Shown: piece after piece, positions 17,901 to 26,598 of the stretch
How the letters are laid out: the number at the start of each line of letters is the position of its first letter
Position numbering within the stretch: position 1 is the stretch's first letter
Assembly (NCBI RefSeq): GCF_016711335.1
Contig: NZ_JADJTF010000001.1
Coordinates: 992,001-1,056,000 of the forward strand
Length of the DNA: 64,000 bases
Direction of reading: 5' to 3'
Source of the DNA: Thiofilum sp.
Lineage (GTDB): Bacteria; Pseudomonadota; Gammaproteobacteria; Thiotrichales; Thiotrichaceae
The notes under the pieces: model-generated
The model's input: the letters and a program-made list of their open reading frames with translations, nothing else
Database searches by the model: none
Told to the model about the DNA's origin: nothing
Translations under genes and position numbers: made by a program

Positions 17901-19523
17901 ATGAAAGAAATTAAAGTACCCGATATTGGTAATTTCTCCGACGTTAATGTCATTGAAGTGCTCGTTAATGTGGGTGATACCATTAAAATCGATGATCCTC
18001 TCATTACCCTTGAGTCGGATAAGGCGTCAATGGATATTCCTGCTCCACAAGGCGGTGTGGTAGAGGCAATTAAAATTAAAGTAGGCGATAAGGTTTCTGA
18101 AGGTAGCCTTATTCTAGTATTGAAGGATGCGGGCGAGCCGAGCCTTAATGTAGCCGCAGCAGAGGCACAACCCAAAGTGGGCAATGCTCCCGCTGAGGCA
18201 ACTAAACCCGTAGCAGGTATCAAAGAAATTAAAGTACCCGACATTGGTAACTTTAAAGAGGTAAGTGTCATCGAGGTTTTGGTACACGTTGGCGATGTGA
18301 TTAAACCTGAAGACTCATTGATTACTTTGGAATCTGATAAAGCCTCGATGGATATTCCTTCACCCAAAGGAGGTAAGGTTAAAGAAATCAAGGTTGCAGT
18401 AGGCGATAAGGTTTCAGAAGGTAGCCTAATTCTACTCTTGGAAGTCGAGGGTGCAGCGAGTGATACCCCTAGCACTGCACCGAGTCCTTCAACCGTAAGT
18501 ACCTCAGCACCTGTAGCAGCCAATACTGCCAGTACGATTAATGATGATGATTTTCGTCGTGCTCATGCTAGCCCCTCCGTGCGCCGTATTGCGCGTGAAT
18601 TAGGGATTGACCTCTCTAAGGTTAAAGGAACTGGCTTAAATGGGCGCATTACCGAACAAGATGTGCGTGGCTTCCAAGCAGGTGGTAGCGTAGTGGTTAG
18701 CACTCCAGCCCCTGTGGTCGCGGCCCCTGCTCCAACACCGAGTGCTAGTACACCAGCGGCTCCTGCTCCTGCTGCTAATAATATGGGTGGTATCCAGTTC
18801 ATTACTCAACCGGATTGGAGCAAATTCGGTGCGGTTGAAACCGTGCCTATGTCACGCATTGGTAAGCTTTCAGCTAAACACCTACATCGTGCATGGCTCA
18901 CCGTGCCACAAGTGACTCACTTTGATGAGGCTGATATTACTGAGCTAGAGGCCTATCGTTCTAGCCTTAAGGACAAAGCCAAAGCGATGGGCTTTAACCT
19001 CACTCCTTTAGTATTCATGATGAAGGCGGTAGTGGCAGGCTTAAAAGAGTTTCCTAAATTCAACTCAGCGCTCGCGGATGATGGTGAAAACCTGATTCAA
19101 CGTAAGTTCTACAATATTGGTATCGCGGTTGATACTCCTGATGGTTTGGTCGTTCCGGTGATTAAAGATGTGGATCGCAAAGGCTTATTTGAGCTAGCGC
19201 GTGAACTCGGTGACATCTCCAAAAAGGCACGTGAAGGTAAACTCAAATCCAATGATTTACAGGGCGGTTGCTTCTCTATTTCTAGCCTTGGCGGTATTGG
19301 TGGTACTAACTTCACCCCATTAGTCAATGCACCTGAAGTCGGTATCTTAGGTCTAACTCGCGCCCAAGAACGCCTAATGCGTAAAAACGGTGAAATAGTG
19401 GATCGCCTCATTCAGCCTTTAGCGGTGTCGTATGATCACCGTGTGATTGATGGCGCGTATGCCGCTCGCTTTACGGCACATTTAGCCTTTGTACTGTCTG
19501 ATGTACGCAATTTAATCCTGTAA
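17901..19523 (+). CDS. aceF: Pyruvate dehydrogenase E2, dihydrolipoamide acetyltransferase
   Basis: A 540-residue core subunit. Two lipoyl domains are present, each with the lipoylation motif 'ESDKASMDIP' (lysines near 41 and 149). A Thr/Ser/Pro/Ala linker, a peripheral-subunit-binding domain ('HASPSVRRIARELGIDL'), an Ala/Pro linker and the catalytic acyltransferase domain follow. The active-site motif is 'DHRVIDG' near residue 515. E. coli AceF has three lipoyl domains, so two is a common variant. A good GGAGCG precedes the ATG. Confidence 0.96.
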   Translation: MKEIKVPDIGNFSDVNVIEVLVNVGDTIKIDDPLITLESDKASMDIPAPQGGVVEAIKIKVGDKVSEGSLILVLKDAGEPSLNVAAAEAQPKVGNAPAEATKPVAGIKEIKVPDIGNFKEVSVIEVLVHVGDVIKPEDSLITLESDKASMDIPSPKGGKVKEIKVAVGDKVSEGSLILLLEVEGAASDTPSTAPSPSTVSTSAPVAANTASTINDDDFRRAHASPSVRRIARELGIDLSKVKGTGLNGRITEQDVRGFQAGGSVVVSTPAPVVAAPAPTPSASTPAAPAPAANNMGGIQFITQPDWSKFGAVETVPMSRIGKLSAKHLHRAWLTVPQVTHFDEADITELEAYRSSLKDKAKAMGFNLTPLVFMMKAVVAGLKEFPKFNSALADDGENLIQRKFYNIGIAVDTPDGLVVPVIKDVDRKGLFELARELGDISKKAREGKLKSNDLQGGCFSISSLGGIGGTNFTPLVNAPEVGILGLTRAQERLMRKNGEIVDRLIQPLAVSYDHRVIDGAYAARFTAHLAFVLSDVRNLIL

Positions 19524-19538
19524 TCGAGGGAACGAAGC

Positions 19539-21332
19539 ATGAGTCAAATGATTGATATTAAAGTCCCCGACATTGGGGATTTCAAAAGCGTTGATGTGAT
19601 CGAGGTATTAGTCAAAGCGGGTGATAGCGTTAAGAAGGAAGATGCACTGATCACTCTCGAATCGGATAAAGCCTCGATGGATATGCCCTCACCTCACGAT
19701 GGCGTGGTGAAAGAGGTATTGATTAAGGTCAGTGATAAAGCATCCGAAGGAACCTTAATTTGTAAAATGGAAGTGGCAGGTGCAGGTGCAAATTCCCCTC
19801 ACCCTAACCCTCCCCCACAAGGGGTGAGGGGACAAGATACCCCAATGACAACTACTTCTGTTCTCCCTTCCCCACCTGTGGGGGAAGGGTCGGGGATGGG
19901 GGGTAAAACTGCTGATATTAGCTGTCAAATGCTCGTACTAGGTGCTGGTCCCGGAGGCTATACCGCTGCGTTTCGTGCGGCTGACTTAGGAATGCAAACC
20001 GTATTAGTTGAGCGTTGGAGTACTTTGGGGGGCGTGTGCTTGAATGTGGGTTGTATCCCCTCTAAAGCACTACTCCATGCGGCTAAAGTCTTAGATGAAG
20101 CCCATGAAGTCGCAGACTACGGGATTAGCTTTGGCAAACCGACTATCGACATCGACAAACTACGCACTTGGAAAGAAAAGGTCGTGGGTCGTTTAACCGG
20201 TGGTCTATCAGGTCTAGCTAAACAACGTAAAGTACAAGTAGTGAGCGGTGTAGGCACTTTCCTCGATCCTAATCACGTAGAAGTCGTCGGCAATGACGGC
20301 AAGAAAACTATTGTGCGCTTTGAAAAAGCAGTGATTGCAGCAGGCTCTGAAGCGGTCAAATTACCTTTCATTCCTGATGATCCCCGCGTTATTGACTCCA
20401 CAGGTGCATTGGAATTAAACGGTATTCCTAAGCGTATGCTAGTGATTGGTGGTGGTATTATCGGGCTGGAAATGGCAACGGTTTATCACGCTTTAGGCTC
20501 GAAAATTACGGTAGTCGAAATGCTACCGAATATTGTGGCTGGCGCTGATAAGGATGTGGTGAAACCTTATTTCAACCGCATTAATAAGCGCTATGAGCAT
20601 ATTTGGCTCGAAACTCGTGTGACTAAAGTGGAAGCTACACCTGCGGGTATGAAAGTGACCTTTGAAGGCAAAAATGCTCCCGCAGAACCGCAAGTTTATG
20701 ACCGTGTATTAGTAGCGGTCGGTCGTACACCCAATGGTAAGCGCATTGGTGCTGAGAAAGCGGGTGTAGCTGTGGATGAGCGTGGTTTTGTGAAAGTGGT
20801 TGATACCCAGATGCGTACCACGCAACCGCATATTTTTGCGATTGGTGACATTATTGGTCAACCCATGCTGGCACATAAAGCGGTACATGAAGGCAAGACA
20901 GCGGCTGAGGCGGCGTTTGGTATGGCGAGCCACTTTGATGCACGGGTGATTCCATCGGTAGCTTATACCGACCCTGAAATTGCGTGGGTAGGTGTGACTG
21001 AGGACGAAGCCAAAGCTAAGGGTATTAAATACGGTAAAGGCGTATTCCCGTGGGCAGCGAGTGGTCGTGCCTTGTCACTCGGTCGCGATGAAGGTATGAC
21101 TAAGCTGATATTTGACGAGGAAACTGAGCGCGTGATTGGTGCGGGGATTGTCGGCACGAATGCAGGTGATCTGATTGCCGAGGTTGCACTGGCAATTGAA
21201 ATGGGCGCGAATGCTCATGATATTGGCTTAACCGTACACCCCCATCCAACCCTCTCTGAAACCGTTGCAATGGCGGCAGAGATGTTTGATGGCTCGATTA
21301 CTGATTTGATTGCGCCGAAGAAACGGCATTAA
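19539..21332 (+). CDS. lpdA: Dihydrolipoyl dehydrogenase E3 with N-terminal lipoyl domain
   Basis: A 597-residue flavoprotein that reoxidises dihydrolipoyl groups with NAD+. Residues 1-80 are a lipoyl domain ('ESDKASMDMPSP'). A linker at about 86-122 is encoded by two GC-rich palindromic repeats. The E3 domain then begins with 'QMLVLGAGPGGYTAAFRAA'. The redox disulfide is 'GGVCLNVGCIPSK', the NAD-binding loop 'GGGIIGLEMA', and the catalytic His-Glu lies in 'HPHPTLSE'. Lipoyl-E3 fusions are known in some proteobacteria. It ends the PDH operon at a terminator. Confidence 0.95.
   Translation: MSQMIDIKVPDIGDFKSVDVIEVLVKAGDSVKKEDALITLESDKASMDMPSPHDGVVKEVLIKVSDKASEGTLICKMEVAGAGANSPHPNPPPQGVRGQDTPMTTTSVLPSPPVGEGSGMGGKTADISCQMLVLGAGPGGYTAAFRAADLGMQTVLVERWSTLGGVCLNVGCIPSKALLHAAKVLDEAHEVADYGISFGKPTIDIDKLRTWKEKVVGRLTGGLSGLAKQRKVQVVSGVGTFLDPNHVEVVGNDGKKTIVRFEKAVIAAGSEAVKLPFIPDDPRVIDSTGALELNGIPKRMLVIGGGIIGLEMATVYHALGSKITVVEMLPNIVAGADKDVVKPYFNRINKRYEHIWLETRVTKVEATPAGMKVTFEGKNAPAEPQVYDRVLVAVGRTPNGKRIGAEKAGVAVDERGFVKVVDTQMRTTQPHIFAIGDIIGQPMLAHKAVHEGKTAAEAAFGMASHFDARVIPSVAYTDPEIAWVGVTEDEAKAKGIKYGKGVFPWAASGRALSLGRDEGMTKLIFDEETERVIGAGIVGTNAGDLIAEVALAIEMGANAHDIGLTVHPHPTLSETVAMAAEMFDGSITDLIAPKKRH
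19795..19831. repeat. GC-rich palindromic mini-repeat, copy 2a, inside lpdA
   Basis: CCCCTCACCC (19795-19804) pairs with GGGTGAGGGG (19822-19831). It is translated in frame as a Pro/Gly-rich part of the lipoyl-E3 linker. Confidence 0.75.
19863..19902. repeat. GC-rich palindromic mini-repeat, copy 2b, inside lpdA
   Basis: CTCCCTTCCCC followed by a short loop, GGGGAAGGG and a GGGGATGGGGG tail, the same design as copies 1 and 3. It is translated in frame as 'LPSPPVGEGSGMGG'. Confidence 0.78.
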
Positions 21333-21353
21333 ATCCAGCTATATAAGCTAATG

Positions 21354-21380
21354 AAAAGGCGGGGTAACTCGCCTTTTTAT
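21354..21380 (+). terminator. Rho-independent terminator after lpdA
   Basis: The stem AAAAGGCG (21354-21361)/CGCCTTTT (21370-21377) with a T run lies 22 bases after the lpdA stop. Confidence 0.85.
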
Positions 21381-21529
21381 TATCTTCTTACCTGTGTAAA
21401 CTGGACATCACAAAATTGCATTCTGTGTTCTCCACAAAGCCATAAACTTGTGTGGTAAAACTAGAAAACACCAACAATCATTATTATTTCTTATTAAGAA
21501 AGCTCTAAACTCATTTAAGGTAGATTTTT

Positions 21530-21763
21530 ATGCACTTACTAAATCGTATCACCTTAGATCCTAATATATGTCACGGTAAACCTACCATTCGCGGTCTACG
21601 CTATCCCGTTGAAACGATGTTAGAACTTTTCAGTGCGGGGATGAGTATTGAAGAGATATTAGACGATTATGAAGATTTAGAACGCGATGACTTACTGGCT
21701 GTTTTATCCTATGCTACGCGTTTATCCCAAGTGAAGAGAATAGAAACGGCATTAGCAGCATGA
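21530..21763 (+). CDS. DUF433 antitoxin
   Basis: A 77-residue protein with the DUF433 signature 'RITLDPNICHGKPTIRGLR' (first residues) and 'LSAGMS/EEILDDY'-like helix-turn-helix ('GMSIEEILDDYEDLERDDL'). DUF433 proteins are winged-helix-like antitoxins. The stop overlaps the start of the PIN-like partner by 4 bases, typical of a type II toxin-antitoxin pair. TAAGGTAG gives a ribosome binding site. Confidence 0.85.
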   Translation: MHLLNRITLDPNICHGKPTIRGLRYPVETMLELFSAGMSIEEILDDYEDLERDDLLAVLSYATRLSQVKRIETALAA

Positions 21764-22113
21764 AGTTTTTGGTTGATGCCCACTTGCCACGCAAACTAGC
21801 GATTCAGTTGAAGGAAGCAGGCTACGATACTCGACATACATTAGGCCTGCCCGAAGGTAATCGAACAACAGACCAGTTTATTAATAATCTCTCTATTGAA
21901 GAACAGCGTATTGTTGTGACTAAAGATGCTGATTTTGTGAATTCCTTTTGGCTTCAAGACCAACCTTGGAAACTACTTCTAGCCTCGACTGGTAATATTC
22001 GTAATGATGAGTTAAAGGCTTTATTTCTGAATAACCTTGAAAAGATTGAAGCTGCTTTTGTTGATGCTCGCTTCATTGAATTGACTCAACATAGTTTGAT
22101 CATTCATGCCTAA
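21760..22113 (+). CDS. DUF5615 PIN-like toxin
   Basis: A 117-residue protein of the Mut7-C/DUF5615 PIN-like family. It begins 'KFLVDAHLPRKLA' with the first acidic residue, has 'DTRHTLGLPEGNRTTDQF', and carries 'IVVTKDADFVNSF' with the second acidic pair. It is probably a ribonuclease toxin paired with the DUF433 gene. Target unknown. Confidence 0.82.
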   Translation: MKFLVDAHLPRKLAIQLKEAGYDTRHTLGLPEGNRTTDQFINNLSIEEQRIVVTKDADFVNSFWLQDQPWKLLLASTGNIRNDELKALFLNNLEKIEAAFVDARFIELTQHSLIIHA

Positions 22114-22153
22114 ACTTAGGTAAGCAGCAAAATTTATTTAAGGACATGTATAA

Positions 22154-22498
22154 ATGACCCTATTCAGAGTAGTTCTTGTACTGATTTTCATCACCCTTGC
22201 TGGCTATACCAGTGTAGTTATTTCAAATTATGGCATGGGGCTATTACCCATATTTTTTGGTGATATGGCTAAGATGCAGTGGCCCGGTCAGTTTAACCTT
22301 GATTTTATGTTTATGTTATCCCTTTCAGGTTTATGGGTTGCATGGCGTCACCAGTTTTCGGCTATAGGTATCATTTTGGGAATAATAGCTGTTTTTGGTG
22401 GGGCACTATTCTTAAGTGCCTATTTATTTATCGAGAGTTTTCGAGTACAGGGCGACATGAAAGCATTGATGTTAGGGCATGAACGGGCAACGCAATGA
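22154..22498 (+). CDS. Small membrane protein, unknown function
   Basis: A 114-residue hydrophobic protein, not recognised. Three membrane segments are predicted by eye: residues about 4-24, 48-66 and 70-94, with a short charged C-terminus. AAGGAC lies before the ATG. It is downstream of the toxin-antitoxin pair and converges on hemN. Confidence 0.6.
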   Translation: MTLFRVVLVLIFITLAGYTSVVISNYGMGLLPIFFGDMAKMQWPGQFNLDFMFMLSLSGLWVAWRHQFSAIGIILGIIAVFGGALFLSAYLFIESFRVQGDMKALMLGHERATQ

Positions 22499-22520
22499 GC
22501 TAATCCGTTCAGCAAGCCAA

Positions 22521-23906
22521 CTAAATCACTCTAGAAAATCGCTGCTGGGTGGTTTGTTCGCGTAAGTGCTTATCAAACACCATACAAATATTACGAATCA
22601 AAAAGCGTCCGCGTGGTGTGACTGTTATCCCTGAAGTACTTAATACTAATAACTCATCCTCAGCCATTGGCTGTAAATCGGCTAACTCTTGCGCAAAATA
22701 TTCGGCAAAATGGAGATTAAATAACCGTTCCACCTCTGCAAAATCGAGCGCAAATTGGCAAGTCAATTCTTGGATAATATGGCGGCGAATCACATCATCT
22801 TCCGTCATGACTAAGCCTTTAATCACCGGAAATTGCCCCGCATCAATAGCAGCATAGTACTCATCTAAAGTCTTAGCATTTTGGCTATAACTATTCGCTA
22901 CACTACTAATCGAACTTACCCCCATTGCCACCAAATCACAATCCGCGTGAGTGGTATAGCCTTGGAAGTTACGATGCAGCGTACCATTAGCTTGGGCTAG
23001 CGCTAATTCATCATTCGGTTTAGCAAAGTGATCCATCCCAATGTATTCATAGCCTGCCTGCGTCAAATGCTCGACCGCCAATTTCATAATCTGTAATTTA
23101 GTCTCAGCAGAAGGCAAATCGGCCTCATTAATACGACGTTGTGGCTTAAACAAATGGGGCATATGCGCATAGTTAAACACCGAAATTCGATCCGGCGCTA
23201 AACCAATAATCGTGTCTAGCGTTGTTTGAAAACCTTCTACGGTTTGGAAGGGCAAGCCATAAATCAAATCCACACTAATCGATTTAGCCCCCACCGCACG
23301 GCAAGCTTCAATCACAGCACGGGTTTGCTCAATCGGTTGAATACGATTGACGGCTACTTGGACCTTTTCATCAACATCCTGCACACCTAGGCTAAAACGA
23401 TTAAAGCCTGTTTCACGTAAAACATTAATGGTTTCAACCGTGACTGAGCGTGGATCAATCTCGATGGAATAGTCGCGCTCTTCCGTCGTTAACAAATTAA
23501 AATGCTCACGCGTTTTAGCCATCAGTGAGCGCATTTCATCATGGTTTAAAAAGGTCGGTGTACCGCCACCCCAATGCAGTTGCTCAACCACGCGCGAGCG
23601 GTCATATAACGCGGCTTGCATTTCAATTTCGCGGAATAGGTAAGTGAGGTATTTATCGGATAGGGAGCGGTCTTTAGTAGCGATCTTATTGCAGGCACAA
23701 TAAAAACATACCGTATCGCAAAACGGGATATGGAAATAAAGCGAGAGCGGCAATAGAGGAGTGGTTTGATTACTTTTCGTTGCTTGTGCTTGATACTCAG
23801 CCGCTGTAAAAGCTTTAAACGCTACTGCTGTAGGATAAGAGGTATAGCGCGGTCCTGCTTTGTCATAACGACGAATCAACGCAGCATCAAACTCAACAAT
23901 ACTCAT
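22521..23906 (-). CDS. hemN: Oxygen-independent coproporphyrinogen III dehydrogenase
   Basis: A 461-residue radical SAM enzyme that converts coproporphyrinogen III to protoporphyrinogen IX without oxygen. 'GPRYTSYPTA' near the N-terminus and 'HIPFCDTVCFYCACNK' with the CxxxCxxC cluster motif identify true HemN rather than HemW. 'GGGTPTFL' is the SAM glycine motif. The C-terminal HemN domain is complete. No clear FNR box is visible upstream. It suits a host living at low oxygen. Confidence 0.95.
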   Translation of the reverse strand: MSIVEFDAALIRRYDKAGPRYTSYPTAVAFKAFTAAEYQAQATKSNQTTPLLPLSLYFHIPFCDTVCFYCACNKIATKDRSLSDKYLTYLFREIEMQAALYDRSRVVEQLHWGGGTPTFLNHDEMRSLMAKTREHFNLLTTEERDYSIEIDPRSVTVETINVLRETGFNRFSLGVQDVDEKVQVAVNRIQPIEQTRAVIEACRAVGAKSISVDLIYGLPFQTVEGFQTTLDTIIGLAPDRISVFNYAHMPHLFKPQRRINEADLPSAETKLQIMKLAVEHLTQAGYEYIGMDHFAKPNDELALAQANGTLHRNFQGYTTHADCDLVAMGVSSISSVANSYSQNAKTLDEYYAAIDAGQFPVIKGLVMTEDDVIRRHIIQELTCQFALDFAEVERLFNLHFAEYFAQELADLQPMAEDELLVLSTSGITVTPRGRFLIRNICMVFDKHLREQTTQQRFSRVI

Positions 23907-24015
23907 ACCAACCTCTTAAGACCCATAACCCAAGTAAAAACTATAAATGCGTTATCTAGCAGAAATTTGCAATGACTTAGCGCAAAAACGCATTAAATTT
24001 CTCAGGGGCTTTATC

Positions 24016-25674
24016 TCAATCAGCTAAGGCAATAGGCCCGTATAGAGGATACTCATCACCCGGACCTTGATTAGTAGCGGCACATTGCCCACCAAAATGA
24101 CGCATCACACCCCATACGGCATTTAGGCTAGTTTGCACCGCACCCTCCACCCATGCAGGCGTCCAACTAATATCATCGCCAGCTAAGAAAATACCTTTTT
24201 CCTGTTCCGGTAAAGTATCCTGCATAAAGTGACCAAACATACGATGGTTATAGCGATAATGACCGGGCAATGCCCCCTTAAATGCCCCCAAGAAATTCGG
24301 ATCACTTTCCCAACTCACCGTAATCGGATTGCCGATAATATGCTGAGTCATATCGACCTTAGGGTAAATTTTCTTTAAGGCTCCGAGCGCTAATTTCACC
24401 CGTTGCTCAATCGGTAAGGGCAACATTTTTAAGGCATCAGACATCCATGAATAGGTCAAACAGATAACGGCGGGTTGATCAGGACCATTATCAAATAAAT
24501 AGGTTCCACGGGTGAGACGGTCAGTAAGCGTCATAGACATCCTATCGCGCCCTGTTTCGGGGTCTTTATCTTTCCAAAACGGACGATCTACCATGACAAA
24601 AGTTTTGGAGGATTGCATATAGCGCGTGCGATCTAGCGCCATCCATAGCTTTTGGCTGAATAGGCTTTCTTGGGTTTGAATGGCGGTACTTAATAGCCAC
24701 GATTGGCAAGTGACTACTACAGCATCATAGCTGGCGGTCGCTCCCCATTGATCAGTCACATTAATTAAGCCCTGTTCATCACGGAAAATCGCTGTAGCGC
24801 CTGAGCGGGGTGCTCCGTGATTCAGTTTAGCTAGCGTAGTACCTTCAGGCCAATGAGCTAGTTGAGCAGGGGCGTATTGCCAAAGCTTACGTGGAATTTG
24901 CTCGACACCACCTACAAAATAACGCTGGTGATCATCACACTCGGTCACATTCACACGCAAAATTTCCAGCATACTATTGGGAAAGTCTGAATCCCAACCG
25001 CCTGTTCCAAAACCCACCTGCCCAAATACCTCACGGTGTCTAAAGCTTAATTGGCTAAAGGCTTTAGATTGGGTAATAAAATCATAAAAGGTTCCCTCAT
25101 CCCAACGCTGTACAATCGGATTCCATAGCTCTTTAATTTTAGCTTTGTCACGCTCTCGAATCGCTTGTTGCAAAGCACTAAATTGCGCTCCTTCTTCAAG
25201 TGCCTCTTGATAGGCTTTGGCAACCTCTTGGAACATAGGAGGCAAATCAGCTAGCGTTTGGGCATAAAAGGTTTCACCCTCCAAATCAATGACGGTAGAA
25301 CCCGCTGCTTCAGTCAAAGGATTAGGGAAAGGGCGGCTTTCTGCACCGACTAAATCGGCATAATGATAAAAGGCACGCGATGAAATAGGAAAACGCATCC
25401 CGCCTAATTCGGCAATCACGCCCTCAGCACCTTCAAAAGGCTGTGAGCGTAAGCGCCCCCCTAACTGCCCAGACTCATAGAAAATCGGTTGTAAACCCAT
25501 TTTCATTAGCTCCAGTCCAGCCACTAATCCCGCAATGCCTGCGCCAATAATGGCTACCTTTTTACCGTACTGCTCAGCAGGAATAGCCCCTAAACCCGCT
25601 GGATGTTTAAGCCAATCATCATAGGCAAAAGGAAAATCAGGACCAAATAAGGTAACGGGTTGAGTGGCTGACAT
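24016..25674 (-). CDS. davB: L-lysine 2-monooxygenase
   Basis: A 552-residue flavin amine oxidase. It opens with 'FGPDFPFAYDDWLKHPAGLG', then the FAD dinucleotide motif 'AIIGAGIAGLVAGLELM', and 'GTGGWDSDFPNSMLEI'. It ends 'AGDDISWTPAWVEGAVQTS...IALAD'. From memory these match Pseudomonas putida DavB closely over the whole length. The enzyme oxidatively decarboxylates L-lysine to 5-aminovaleramide. The adjacent nitrilase-type amidase davA is its usual partner. A tryptophan 2-monooxygenase role is less likely because the N-terminus and partner are DavB/DavA-like. Confidence 0.85.
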   Translation of the reverse strand: MSATQPVTLFGPDFPFAYDDWLKHPAGLGAIPAEQYGKKVAIIGAGIAGLVAGLELMKMGLQPIFYESGQLGGRLRSQPFEGAEGVIAELGGMRFPISSRAFYHYADLVGAESRPFPNPLTEAAGSTVIDLEGETFYAQTLADLPPMFQEVAKAYQEALEEGAQFSALQQAIRERDKAKIKELWNPIVQRWDEGTFYDFITQSKAFSQLSFRHREVFGQVGFGTGGWDSDFPNSMLEILRVNVTECDDHQRYFVGGVEQIPRKLWQYAPAQLAHWPEGTTLAKLNHGAPRSGATAIFRDEQGLINVTDQWGATASYDAVVVTCQSWLLSTAIQTQESLFSQKLWMALDRTRYMQSSKTFVMVDRPFWKDKDPETGRDRMSMTLTDRLTRGTYLFDNGPDQPAVICLTYSWMSDALKMLPLPIEQRVKLALGALKKIYPKVDMTQHIIGNPITVSWESDPNFLGAFKGALPGHYRYNHRMFGHFMQDTLPEQEKGIFLAGDDISWTPAWVEGAVQTSLNAVWGVMRHFGGQCAATNQGPGDEYPLYGPIALAD

Positions 25675-25717
25675 AATGAAACTCCTAGCGTGGTAGATTC
25701 AGTGATTATTGTTAAGT

Positions 25718-26500
25718 TTAGAAACGATATAATTCTAGACGACGATCAGTGAGATAAGTTAAGGCTTGTCGAGCGGTTTGTAAGGTTGTTTTGTCTAGCT
25801 CGGCTATCAGTAATTCCTCAGCATCATGACCTGCTCGCGCTAACACCTGACCATAGGGATCAGCAATACAGGATTGTCCACAATACTCAAACTCGCCCTC
25901 ATGCCCTATATAATTGGCATAGGCAATATACAGGGTATTTTCAGCCGCACGGGTGGGAATAGTATGGCGGCAGACTAGATCAAAGGGATGCATATTAGCG
26001 GTAGGGACTAGCAATAGCTCTACGTGTTGCAGGGCATAAGAACGCGCTACTTCGGGAAACTCCATGTCATAGCAAATCGCTAAAGCACAACGCCAACCTT
26101 GCCAACTAAAAGGCTGACATAACGCATTCCCGGCACTAAATTGAGCGTGATCGACCGCACCGTATAAATGAGTTTTCCGATAAACACTCAATACCTCTCC
26201 GCACTCATCAATAAAGGCGGCACTATTGTAAATAGCCTCTTGATCTCGCTCGGGAAAACCTAGTACTAGGGCAATCTGATGCTCACGAGCTAATGATTGC
26301 AGGGCTTGAAAGTGTGGGTCTTGTAAGCTAAGAGCCTGAACGGAGCAAGCCTCAACACCGATGTTATAGCCTGTTAGAAACATCTCAGGCACGATGAGCA
26401 AATTGACTTGTTGAGCTTTGGCTTGGGCAATGAGAGAGGTTAAAGAAGAAAAAGCTAGGTCGATTGTGCGGGGCAAACACTGAGCTAAAGCAATACGCAT
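25718..26500 (-). CDS. davA: 5-aminopentanamidase (delta-aminovaleramidase)
   Basis: A 260-residue carbon-nitrogen hydrolase. The nitrilase Glu-Lys-Cys triad is visible: 'PEMFLTGYN' (Glu about 40), 'YRKTHLYG' (Lys) and 'ICYDMEFPE' (Cys). 'ANYIGHEGEFEYCGQS' matches the DavA subgroup. It hydrolyses 5-aminovaleramide from DavB to 5-aminovalerate. It lies 43 bases upstream of davB in the same direction. davT and davD, needed to reach glutarate, are not in the window. Confidence 0.82.
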   Translation of the reverse strand: MRIALAQCLPRTIDLAFSSLTSLIAQAKAQQVNLLIVPEMFLTGYNIGVEACSVQALSLQDPHFQALQSLAREHQIALVLGFPERDQEAIYNSAAFIDECGEVLSVYRKTHLYGAVDHAQFSAGNALCQPFSWQGWRCALAICYDMEFPEVARSYALQHVELLLVPTANMHPFDLVCRHTIPTRAAENTLYIAYANYIGHEGEFEYCGQSCIADPYGQVLARAGHDAEELLIAELDKTTLQTARQALTYLTDRRLELYRF

Positions 26501-26598
26501 GACCTACCTCACTGATTAAGTGTCGATAGGTCATTAGAACATGAAGTATCAGGGAGCTAAAGTACTCTACTACAAATCGAGTACTTGAATAGGACTGG

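Noticed and set aside
17870..18523. Long antisense frame of 217 codons opposite aceF
   Set aside because: It mirrors the two repeated lipoyl domains of aceF and is a by-product of their codon use; no initiation signal is seen.
24016..26500. Tryptophan monooxygenase plus indoleacetamide hydrolase (auxin pathway)
   Set aside because: The amidase is of the nitrilase type with DavA motifs, while IaaH is of the amidase-signature type, and the oxidase N- and C-termini are those of DavB.
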